DNA of 64,000 nt, taken from assembly GCF_015706575.1 (NCBI RefSeq), contig NW_024037074.1, forward strand, positions 2,356,001 to 2,420,000, written 5' to 3'. The stretch comes from Patiria miniata. Lineage: Eukaryota; Echinodermata; Asteroidea; Valvatida; Asterinidae. Below the pieces are notes generated by a model. That model did no database searches. It was not told where the DNA came from and was given only the letters and a program-made list of their open reading frames with translations. The position numbers were made by a program, and so were the translations under genes. Below, in pieces: positions 1 through 12,500 of this stretch (position 1 is the first letter of the stretch; each line of letters begins with the position of its first letter).

Positions 1-258
1 AGATGGGAAGATGTCTGCTGCTTAACCTCAAGTGTGCAGGCTGATGAAAGCTCTCCGGACAAGATATTTTGTGAAGATATGGTTTGTTAAGTAGACAACT
101 CCTCAAATTTATCAAGGCACAGTTTAGGAGACTAAGGTAATATGAGCATTGGTCAGTGTAGTGAACTTCCTTGGGGAAGAGCTCCTTTCTTGGAGCACAT
201 CAATTCCAAAGTAACTTTTATATTCAATATCCTCCTCGACTTGTTCCATTTTTGCCAG

Positions 259-514
259 ATCTCAAAGATGACATCAACACCGAGATGGTCATCCAAGTGG
301 GTTCCCTGTCCCTCCTCCTCAACAAGCCAGACTACGAGCTGGCCAAAGCCAACGTCTCCGACGTCTCCGCCCACCTCCTTCTGATGGATGGGAACATGGA
401 TGTCAGCGGGCGCCTCGGCAGCATGTCTCTCCTGGATCTGACCCCACATGGGAAGCTCTACAGGGAGAGGTTCAGCACCAAGGGGCAGGAGGCTCTCAGC
501 TTCAGCATTTTCAA
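259..514 (+). CDS. VPS13D: VPS13D window exon 1 (bridge region)
   Basis: Acceptor TTTTTGCCAG, donor GTGAGT. Enters with two bases of a split codon and leaves with two. Encodes EMVIQVGSLSLLLN and later GKLYRERFSTKGQE, the alternating hydrophobic beta-strand pattern of the VPS13 bridge. The preceding exon must end with one base of the split codon; none fitting is visible in bases 1-258. Confidence 0.88.
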
Positions 515-3500
515 GTGAGTCTTGTATATAGTACTTGTGTCCATGGGCAAGATATTTTACTGTCGTTTCTTACTGAACAGGAGCAATTGGTGCATCAAAG
601 ACGATTCACTTGATTCACATTTGTTGATTGTGGTTGAAAATGACAGTAAGGGGAAACAGTGCCAACTGACCGTGCATACTCCTGTAGAGTCATGTCACAG
701 AAATAGTTATTGGTGTCCACAGGCAGGATGGTTTACCATCGTTTCCTACCAGACAGAAGCAAATGGGGTACTCAAGGACATTGTTCATTATCATAAGTTC
801 AATCCGGGCTTAAAGTGATCATAACAAATGTTTCCAATCCGGAATGTTCCGGAAGACTTAAAAGAAGATCACAAAATGTTTAACTGGCCTGTTCATCATG
901 GGCAATATGTATTTGACTAGTAATTTGATTCCCTGGTATTTGATCTGTGTTTTGGGGTTTTTTTTGCCAGATACGGGCAGCCGGATCCTAACCTAGACCG
1001 TGACTTTGATCTGAGCATCAAGCTGAGGATGTCCTCAGTCCGCTACATTCACACCAATCGCTTCCAGATGGAGACGGTGGCCTTTGGGCAGCACTTCAAC
1101 CAGCTCCAGGAGGTACTGGGGAACATGAGGGCCGCCAGTGATGGAATCCAGGTGAGACTCAGTGGCCAATGTGGCCACCACAGGCCAGTATAGCCATCAC
1201 AGGCCAACATGGCCACCACAGGCCAACATGGCCACCACTGGCTACCACAGGCCACTCTGGCCACCACAGGCCGTTTTGCCCACCACAGGCCGTCCTGGCC
1301 ACCACAGGCCGTTCTGGCCACCACAGGCCACTCTGACCACCACAGGCCATTCTGGCCACCATCGCGCTGCATAAACCATTTCAAACTCTTCTAAATGTTC
1401 CATCTATTCCATTATGTTCTTGGCAAATGAGGATAATCTTTGAGTATAACTGGCATCTCTAGGCCAATATCTGATTAATAAGGCACAGGCTGAGTGTTGC
1501 CAATGAGTTGCTTAGGAATTAGCACAAGGTATCCATTAAAGAATATTGCTATTTACGACGATGTTGCCGTGGATTAGTCAAAAGCAGTGGCAGATGGCTG
1601 ATCACTCGTTTTTACCTATCGGATATTTTGTATTTTGCAAAAAACAGTTTGTCCTACTTATGTTTTATCTTTGCCAACTTGTTCATTTTTTTTCCAACTG
1701 CCTAGGTCAAGGAGGACCCCAAGCGTGCCTCTCGCATCTCCCTGGATATTGAGGCTGGTTCCCCAGTCTGTATCGCACCCATCAGCTCCAAATCCAAGGA
1801 CGTTCTGGTCATGAACCTGGGGAACCTGACCCTGAAGAATGAATTCCTGTTTGCTGGGTCACGGGGAACAATCGCCAGGCTTCCTTCTAAAGTGGTGAGT
1901 ATGACAGATTTAGAGCTTTCCTGATAATTGAGATGCTTTTATGATCAACTTTTTCTAAGAACTTAAAAAAGCTATTTGAAGTGAAAGGAAACAATACAAT
2001 GAGAATAAACATTGACAAAGAATGACATTTATGACAGTTCATTTGAATTGCTTGGTAGTTGACTTGAGAATAGTTGATTGACTGCATGTGATTGACTTGT
2101 AATGACTTGTGATTGACTTGTGATGACTTGTGATGACTTGTGATTACTTGTGATAACTTGTGACGACTTGTGATTGACTTGTGAGGGCTTGTAAGGACTT
2201 GTGAAGACTTCAGATTTACTTGTGCTGGACTTGTGATGACTTGTGATCGACTTGTGATCGACTTGCAATGGACTTGCGATGGACTTGCGATGACTTGCTC
2301 TCACTTGTTATGGCTTGCGATTGAGTTGTAATGAATTGTTGAGACTTGATTGACTTATGCCTTATGATGACTCGCGATGACTTTTGATGACACGATGACT
2401 AATGATGATTTGTGATTGATTTGTGATGACTTGCTTTGACTTGTGATGGCCTGCAAGTGAGTTGTAATGAATTGCTGTGACTTTACTGATTTTGACTTAT
2501 GATGACTTGTGATGACCCGAGATTGATTTGTGATGACTTGCTTTGACTTGCGATGGCTTACGATTGAGTTGTAATGAATTGCTGTGACTCTGACTTATGA
2601 TGACTTGTGATGACTTGTGATTGATTTGTGATAACTTGCCTTAACTTGTGAAGACCTGTGATCATGACTGTAACTTGTAAGGACTTGTGACGACTTAAAA
2701 AACCCACTGCATTTTTCTCACCTCCCCCATTCCCTAGTCTTCTGTCGATGTCCAATTCAGTAGGGATACCACCTGCTTCCTGGACTGCATGCACCTAGAC
2801 CTAGTCGACATGGATCTCTTCTCAGCTGAGAGGGTTGAGCACGTTGACTTCGATGCCAGGGACGACACGGCCATGATCTTCCCTTCATTTGTCATCAGTC
2901 GTAAGGTGGGCTCAAATATCAAATCTTGGTCATAGTTTCTTGAAAGGAAGTCTCTAAATACTGAAAAGAGAATTCTTCTTTTGGAAGGCCCTAGGAACAT
3001 GAGTAATTACCTGCAAACAGACCCTCTGACTTTTGTGAGAAAACCCTGATCTAAATTGAAGATAGTGATGGTACCAAACACCCTGTGAAATTGTTTCGTC
3101 TGAAGTGGTATCATCTGGAAGAAAAACAATCATTAAAGGTGTCCCTGCGGGCACACGTTGTCTCTGTTTTCACAAAATGCAGAGTATCCACTGAGCTGAA
3201 ACTTTCACAAGTGAGCTGTTTCGCACACTACTTAAGATTTTGAGCAATTTTGTTGCTTCAAACAGAAAAACAGCGAACAAACTGCAAATAATCCGAAGCA
3301 TGACAAGAATCGGTAGTGCTTCTCTTTTCAGCGATAGTCTATAGGCCTGAGACCTAATGACGTCACGCTTTGTTTACATGTGCGCTTTCCTATGTGGTAG
3401 ACAGTCCCTACTTCGTGTGGCGTCCCGACTTTGCTCCCATAGGAAAGCGCATATGTAAGCAAAGCCATTACGTCATTAGGTCTTAGCTTTATCTACATCC

Positions 3501-6500
3501 TGTATCAGCAGACTTATCCCAAGATATTCAAGTTTGTTGAGTATTTTTCTAGTGAATGGCTCATTCTAATGAATTTCTTCAGCATCCAAGAAATTTCAAA
3601 TATTTAAGTAAGTCCTGTGGAAGATTATTTTCTGATTGATTATTGTTTCACCTGTTGCAGGGAGGCCGTCTTCTGAAGAACACCTGTCGACTCCGACTAC
3701 AGGTGGATCGGAACCTGGATGCTGATATCAGCAGAGCAGGTCAGTTATCTTTATTTTCTCAGAATCATAAATGCCCCCCCCCCTCCAAAAACATTACTTG
3801 AGCAGGATTCAAAGCTGTGACCTCTGGATTATGGTAAATGGTTTTCCAGTAAAGTCTAACACAAGCTAATACAGCTCATCTTGCCAGCATTTACCTCCAG
3901 TTTCCTAGTCATGAAACGACTGAGAATATTTCTACTCCCCCAGGATGGGATGCTAGTCCATCGCAGGTTACTCTCCGGCTAATGCCGGTACCCCTTTGAT
4001 ACTCCTGGGTGTAGAGAGGCAAGTGGGGGTGAAGTGGGTTACCCAAGGACAAGCATATGGACAGCAGCTGGATTTGAACCCCTGATCCTCTGATCACAAG
4101 TCACAAACCCTAACCGTTAGGCCACACTCTCCCACGGATGAAAACTATGAAATTGTAAAACCTGTATATTAAACAGGTATGTGGAGTGATGAACAATGAC
4201 AGTGTGCAACCAGAAAAGTGAAGATGAATTAGAAATGATAAGCTTTTGTCAAAAGCAGTCACTTGAATCTATTGATTGAGAGAACAATTGAATCAATTTC
4301 CTAATTAACTTGAAAAAAAATATTGATACACCAAACCAGTGTCCCTTCTGAACACTTAGATGGCAAAGTTCTCAGGTTATCAGATTTGACCAATGCCCTT
4401 TTTATTTGTGTTTCATGCAAAATGCGGGATTTCATTGCATCAACCAGTGCCGTTTTCTTATCTTGCCTACACAGTGCCTTATTTCAGTATTATGTCTGGC
4501 GCCCTGACTTCCATTGCATTAACCGAATAGCCCTTTTCCCATCTGGCCTCCATAGTGCCCGATTTCAGCGTGTCTGGTACCCTGTCTTCCGTCCACTGTT
4601 CACTGGACGTGGCTCAGTACCAGCTGATACGAGGCATGCTGGATCACAACCTAGGAGAGAAACTGGAAGAGTTTGAAGCCATGCCGAGGCTGCAAAACCC
4701 TGTTAACCAGGTAAGCAACAAAGCTAAAACAAAATTCTAAAACCAGGCATGGCAGTTTGGGGTTATATATAGTGGTGTTCCCTAACGTGGCTGGCTAAAC
4801 TTTCCTCATGCAGTGTTGCCCAACCTCTTGGTTAAAAAACTTCAAATTCATTCAATTAAATACTGGTACTATCACCTTAATCATGCTTACTTTTGAACAT
4901 TTGTGAACAATTTCAGTGTCATGAAATTAAGTCCCAAATTCAGAAACAGAGGAGTCCAGAAATCTGGTACTAATTCGAGTGTTCCCTAATGTGCAGCACT
5001 TGAACAGATCTTTGAAAAATCCCAAGTTAACATTTAAGAATTTCTTTCAAGTTGATAAATTCTGATTAATCATTATTATCTCTGCTCACAGTTTGTCAGA
5101 AAATTGTCATATTTTTGGGCGCATTTTAAAGGGTTCATTGTGCACTTTATAATAAAATCGGAACATTACGCCAAAATAGAATTTCTCTTTAATTTTGTAG
5201 CGGGTATGTAAACTGGAGACTTTTGAACCGGAATGTTTAGAGCTTGAATAAATTTCACTTACTGTAATATTTAAGGTAAAACTTTTGCTCTAGCAAGGTT
5301 CCAGAGACAAAAACATCAAAGTGCGCCACGCTAGGGGCCGCTCCATGATAGGGTACATCAACAAAAGTGATCAATGCATTAAACCCATCTCTTCTTGACC
5401 ATCAGACCATCCTGAGTGGCCAAGTCTGGACGTCCATCTCCCTCAGTGTCCAACTGGTCAATGTGACCCTGGAGCTCCTCCACGCCCACCAGCGAGGCCA
5501 CGCCCCCGAGAGGTCTCTGGGCAAGTTTGACTTCATCGAGTCCTGCTTCTCCTTCGAGAGCTTCTCCGACACCACCAAGGCGATTGACCTGGTGTCGCAC
5601 GCCATCCGAGCATCGGACACCAGATGGCAAGCGAATGGTAAACCTTTATTGGCTTTGTGCGTGAATATTGAGGGCGCTATTGCCTCCTAGCAACAGTGGC
5701 GTGAGAACACCTTGATGTAACTAGCATCTTAACTTGCATTATGATCACTGCTCCCCTGGTTTTGAAAATATGACAAACTTGGAGACTAACAGTCTAGATC
5801 TGGGTAGCTGGAGTTGGCAGAGCATGGACTGTTGAGGGTGCTATTGACTACTCACAAGAGGGATGTGAAGGGCACTTTGAGTTACTAGTGTGTAATCAAT
5901 TGCAAAGAAAATGCGGAATATCTAAATCTATCTAAAGGAGCAGTTTTTTTTTTTTAAAAGCCAGTTTTCTCTAACGCTGGTCGGCCGACCAGTGTTGGAA
6001 AATACAATTTTTCTTGAAAATATCAGCATACCAGGAGCCATGATTTTACAGGATGCTTTAGACTGCCATTCCCCGACAATCCAGTAAGGTATTTCGTGAT
6101 AATTTGATCATTTCGTTTTTTGAAGTTTGCAAATGTTGTGTCTTCCCTTTAACCCATTCGCACCTAGACTTTATTGTATTACATGTACATTGTGTTTATT
6201 CACTGAAAATCAATAAAACCATAGAGTGCTCAGTCGGTTTTGGGCGCTACAGGGAGTAACAGGCAGGCCGGCTTCGGGCGCTACAGTGATTAGGGGTAAG
6301 AAATCTGGTCCCTTTTACCTTACAAAGAATCTTGGCCTTCACACAAGTCTTTGACTTCTCATGGTTTCCAAGATGTATGCAATATGGTCAGTGAGTCCGA
6401 ATGATGTGGTGCTTTTGGAGGATGCCGGATCAAATCCTGCTACAGTCAGTTCTCTTTCTTAAGCCAAACCTGTTATCATCCTTGTCAGATGAAACTTCAA

Positions 6501-9500
6501 CAGTACTGTTTTGAAACATCCTTCTCATAAAATGTATTTGATACGTTAAAATACTTTTAAGGTTTTTTTTATTTTGCCTGTACTGTAATTGTTTTGTTTC
6601 CCCGTAAATTTTACAGAAACTTTAGTCGCATCCAAATTAGTTAGCTATGGCTGTCGTGAACACGCATCTATGAGAAGTGGCTTTCAGCTACTTCTGTAAA
6701 CACATGTGTTATTGCAAGTTATAGTCACAGCGATGTTTTTTGGATGCAGCCTTACTTTCAAGTAACTTTTAAAGTTCTTGTAAATCTTCAGGCGCCAGTG
6801 ACAAGCCTCCCACCAACGTCTTCTGGGAGGTTCTAACCCCCACCCGGCACCACAGCCGCAACCCTAACCCCTTACAGCTGGAGCTACACTACGCCTCCCA
6901 GCTGGACCACACCCGGGCCACGGTGCTGCTCAACAACATGAGGGTCATGTGCGTCATGGACTTGTTACTAGCCGCGAAGGATTTCCTGCTGGACTACGAC
7001 TCCAAGGCAGTCCAGTCCGGTAGGTCATGGGTAAAGGCAGCAGGTTTCCCATAGTCTTGGAAAAATCCTGTTTTAAACTGTTTGGGCATACCCTGGGTAA
7101 AGAAATGTAATATAAAACCCAGCAAGCTGTACCACATGTGCTCTTGTGAGCCTCAGGTCCTGGGTTCGAATCCCATCTCAGTATGCTTTTACATTTTTCC
7201 CCACAAGGTCTGCTATTCACAAAAAAAAAACATTAAAAAAAAATGTGTTTAGGTTTTCCAGGTAGATTTATAACTTCCAGAAAAAGGCTCATGAAAACAG
7301 ATGCAATCTGTCTTTCAAATTTCAGTGGCAAATACTTCAGGTAAAGCACATGGGGCCTCATCCGATGGTTCCTCCAATCAATCGTCAGCTCCATCCTCAA
7401 CGACGACGACACGAGACAAGCGATCAGGGACGCCAGTCAACGTGGCGTCCGGGATCTTCACCAAACGAGCTCAGGCAACAGAAAAGGTAAGAATCATTTG
7501 AAAACTTGTAAAATGGGAATATTTCCAATTGGTCGACCACTTTTCTAGTGGGAACTGGCAACAACCTGTTGAAAAGTTTGCCTGTGAATGAAAAATTGTT
7601 GTGCTGAATTTTGAACTTGTTCTAGTATGAAACTTGCTGTGAACACGGAATACCTCAGTTGACCGATCTGTTCAGCCCCGCCCACTGCACACATATGCAA
7701 CAACATGTGCGCCTCTCCAATTCAACATTGTTCCAGCCGCATGTGCACACATGTTGGACATGGCTCACAGCTGTGCTTGGTCAGAGCATAATGAGGTGGG
7801 GCTTAACGTATTGAACTATCACCCTTGATTTTCTCTGTGTTCCCGAAGAGTGACAACCCATTGGAGATTTGTCTGAACATCACCGAGACTGAGTTTGTCG
7901 TCATGGAGGACACGGCTTGTAGTGATTCCAGTGCGGTCATTCTCAAGGTACAAGTATACTTTCCTTCTATTCACAGTGGAACGTTGCTATATCAAATACC
8001 ACTATACCGAACATTCGGCTATACCGAACATCGTCCTTGGCTCCCAATTTTTGTGTACAAAACAGACTGGACATTGTTATTGAAAAATGTCAAAAGAAGA
8101 CGGACGAGTGGCTTTTATTTCCTCAAGGAATAGAGAAGGAAAGCCACCCATTGCTGTAGGTAGTAAACTCAACAACTGTGTAATTGCATAGCTCAATAGT
8201 CGGCACGTCTTCAAAGTCGTCTTTCAGTAACTGCATGTGTACATGTACATGTACCAGGGCGTGCAGAGTGAAGTTTTGAAAGGCGCTATTTATTGAAAAG
8301 TGAGTACCGGAGCACCAGCAGCTAAAAATCGTTTTACCGAATGATCGCTATTACAAACAATTTCTGTGGATCCCTCAATGTTCATTATAGCGGCATTCCA
8401 CTGTATTTGGTTTATATTTTTGACTGATTGCAATTTACTGGTAATTTTTTTTGTAATATCCTTAATACATTTTAAGTATTCTTAGCTATGCTGTTATGGT
8501 TATACTTGCACCATACCTTCAATATTTCTAATATTCTAACCCTTTGGTCTATATAGGTTACAACTCCTGGTCCATATTCACCACATTTACCAATACAAAC
8601 TTTCCTTTTCGTATAAATTGCCAAATAATTGAAGAGTGTTATTGTTGATGAAAACGGATCATATTTCAACTAGTCAGTCTGTAATTTAAAACCACAGGAT
8701 ACCTTGCAAAGTTAAATAAGATGATGAAACTTAGAGGAATAAAGTAACAGTTTAAACAAAAATCTGAAACACACTTTTTTCAGGATTGTTTCAATTTTTT
8801 TTAAATTGAAAACTACAGGACACCTTACAAACTAACATGAAATTTGAAAACTGAGAAGGTACTTATTACAAATTATTTTTTTTCCTTCAAATTGTAATCT
8901 TTCAGGCAACATGTGCTGTGATGACTTCCAAGATGGAGAACAAAGAAAACCCTCTATCTTGCAGCCTGGAAGGTCTGGAAGTCTTCTCCTGCTGCCTAAG
9001 CAACGAGGGTGAGACGGCGCTATCCATCGTAGAGCCTGTCACCATCAACATGGAGCTGAAGGCCAACCCTACCAGCTTGGCATCCCAGGGTCGGATGAGC
9101 GGCTTACTGGACGTCATGGATGTACACAGGACATTGGAGGTTGGTTCTGGTATTACCTGTTTTGAAGTCTTGGACCTTGAGTTTCTTCCCCTATATTGTT
9201 GCCTGCCCCTGGCTAATGCGGTCAAACACGCCATGGCGTAGAGGCCGTTATCAACATGATGAATCAAATCCAGTCTCGGGAATGTTGGCAGTGGGATCCA
9301 GGAAATTCCGAGCTTACCTCACATGTGCGCATTAGCTTGAATACAGCACATGTGAGGCATGCATGGAACAATCTCGTTTCCATGGGAAGATCTTGATGCG
9401 CCATGTTGATTCCCATCGTGCCTTGCGTTATCTTCTCCCCTGGAATTGTGTAATTTCAATCTTTACAACACAAGATACAGGTTTGTTTTGGCCGAAAAAC

Positions 9501-12500
9501 GAGGCTACCATCATCCATATCGTAATGGCATTGCACAGTTTGAAAAAAACAACAACATTTGTACGTGACGTGCATGTAGGAGATATGGTGTATAGGATAT
9601 AGGGCGTGCAGTCTTTAAAATACGCACGCAGCACGGTCTGAATAGCCGGTCAGCGTCGTTTACGTAATCATCACGGCCAGGGTTTAGTGAAGGGCAAAAC
9701 ATACAGTTATAGGTGCAGCTCACTGAAGCAAAATTCTTTCATTTAAAAAGTGATTTAAAAGCTAACCATAGCTTTTTCTCCTCAAGGTTCACATCCAAGC
9801 ATTGAACATCCGAGTGTCGTACCACGATGCTAGACTCTTCCTAGCCATCATGAACTCCTTACCGGCGCAATTGCTTCAAGCTGAGAACGAGGAGAAAGGA
9901 GACACACCCAAGAAAGCCAGCAGCAACATCTCCAAATCCAAACAAGGTAAGGAGAAAGATGGCTGCATCTGAAGCACTTGGCTACGGATATCAGTTATAC
10001 ACGTGGCTATGGTAGCAGTTACATGAGTGGCTATGGCTAGCAGTTGCACATGTGGCTATGGCTAGCAGTTGCACATGTGGCTATGGCTAGTAGTTACACA
10101 TGTGGCTATGGCCAGCAGTTACACATGTGGCTATGGCTAGTAGTTGCACATGTGGTTATGGCCAGTAGTTACACATGTGGTTATGGCCAGTAGTTACACA
10201 TGTGGTTATGGCCAGTAGTTACACATGTGGTTATGGCTAGCAGTTGCACATGTGGTTATGGCTAGCAGTTACACATGTGGTTATGGCCAGCAGTTACACA
10301 TGTGGCTATGGCTAGTAGTTACACATGTGGTTATGGCTAGCAGTTACACATGTGGTTATGGCCAGCAGTTACACATGTGGCTATGGCTAGCAGTAACACA
10401 TGTGGCTATGGCTAGCAGTAACACACATGGCTATGGGAAGTGGCTTCGGCTGCTTCCATAAGTGCATGTGTAATTTCAAGCCGCAGCCAAATAATTTGGA
10501 TGTAGCCACAATCCAGTGTGTGACTGGTTTTCAAGAAAAGAGTCTTCAGCACCCGATTTCATCAAACTCTTCGTAACTTGTGATGCATCGCAGCACTGTG
10601 ACGCGTCGTATCCCTACGATGCGTCGCAGCTACGATGCGTCGCAGCTGCGACGCGTCCTGCGATCCATTTCACAAGACACGTCGTAAGTGCGACGCGTCA
10701 TATGTGTATGTATTTATAGCACAACTCGGTGACTGTTTTATGTATTTAGTCAGCTTACAGTAAATAGTCGTCTGATATTCAACAAAGAGTCGTCGGATCT
10801 CAGCTTGAAATTTGTTAAAATGTGAAACAAAATGGCGGTCGTGCGATGCAATTTTGAAGGAAAACAAGCTCTCAGTGGACTGTATAGCTACTTTGAAATT
10901 TCAACTGTAATATTCCAGTCTAATTCATAATTATTCAATGAATTTTCTATTTACAACTTTACACACATTGCCTCGGTATTATAATCTCGTTTATGTAATG
11001 TTTATGGCATTAAACTGGCTATGAAAGGGACTCTTCTTATTTTGCGATGACCACTAGACACGTTGTAATTTGCGACGTGTTTTAAGCTGTTGTCAAGGAA
11101 CTTACGACGCGTTCAACACATCGCAACTTTCGTGAAATGGATGATATGACGCGTCGCGAGTTGCGACGTGTTAAACGTCGTAACTCGAGTTGCGACGCGT
11201 CGCAGCGCTTCGTGAAATTGGGTGCTGGACACTTTTCTTGAAGTCATTTTTCAAATAGCTTACTCGCCCCTATTTTGATATATCACGGTTTGACATTTTG
11301 TTGAATATGGGCATAAAGGGCTCCGTGTGCATACAAGACAGAGCGCTTTCTTGCCACTTTGAGATGGGACACTCCGCCGAGCCCATGGAGGTGAAACAAG
11401 TTTACAGTTCCTATTGATTTTCACTGTGGAATTTTTGTTCCAGGGGCTGTTACTCAAAAGTATATAAGCCCTGGCGACTTACTAAAAAATTATGCCTTCA
11501 TAGATGAAATGTCGCGAGAACTGTATGCTCAACATATTCTGAGAACGTGGGAAAAAATTTACATATGCTTTCAGTAGAAACTCAAAAACGCACTACTCTC
11601 TGCTTACGAGTGTTGACATCTTACCAAGAGGGCCCAATCAATTTATAAGCAGAAACAGTTGATTAACAAATTTATATGCTAAGCGAAAACCAGCTAAGAC
11701 CAGTCACAAGTAGGAAACAGAGAATGACAGTTTGGATGGTATACCTGTTGTTGCTAAGCAAATATTTGCTGTAAGCAGAAGCCATAATCTCTATTTACAT
11801 TTCTGTTCATCTGGGTTTTTTTTGGTAGTCTCTAAACTGCAGGAGCTTGGCTTCAGTCGCGAGGACTGCAAAGTGGCCTTGACGAAGAGCGACGGGGAAC
11901 TAGACCAGGCCGCCTCCTGGCTGCTTGAGAATGCCAAACCAGTGCAGAAGAGTCTGGTTCCCAGACAGAAGCCTGGCGAGGAGGAGGAAGGGGCGCTAGA
12001 GATTGCGGGAGTAGAGGTTAGTCTAAACACCAAGTCATCGGCTAAAAAAAACAGCTGAGGTTTAATGCAAAGATGAAGCTGCAAGTTTTGAAAATTATGC
12101 AATGAGGCACAAATGCTTGAGCAGTTCAGAGGAAGGACAATGTTTCGTCCAAGTTTCACTTTAAAATGATGGTTGGACTAGTCTGGATGACGTTGTGGTA
12201 CCAAATGGACTCCGTTTATGACAGGGATGTAGTAGAGTCCATCACAAGACCTCCAGTCCCAATTCAACTCACAAGCCATTCAAACGAGCTTTGACAAAGG
12301 CCTTCCTTTGTTACTGTTCAGCCACTTTTTCTTGTGACTGGACTTTGTGACTGGACTTGTGATGGACTGATAACATCCATGGTTTACGAACAGTAAATCA
12401 TGCTTTACAACAACTTTCAAAAGCCCCAAATGGAGGACACACCTCTTGGGCATACTAGTTTACGCGCATATGGTGCAAAGTACACACAACTTATATTTAG

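Noticed and set aside
41-82. Small exon upstream of window exon 1 (after GTGTGCAG)
   Set aside because: The phase needed to join exon 1 puts a TGA stop at its start, and the donor GTTTGT is weak.
1049-1394. Several overlapping open frames on both strands rich in Trp, Pro and His
   Set aside because: Produced by the 19-bp GGCCACCACAGGCC minisatellite and by the shadow of exon 2.
5294-5345. Microexon between exons 6 and 7
   Set aside because: Exons 6 and 7 join in phase 0 and match the human protein without a gap.
10225-10461. Open frame rich in CGYGQQLHMWLWL
   Set aside because: Translation of the 25-bp repeat inside the foldback element; no start context or domain.
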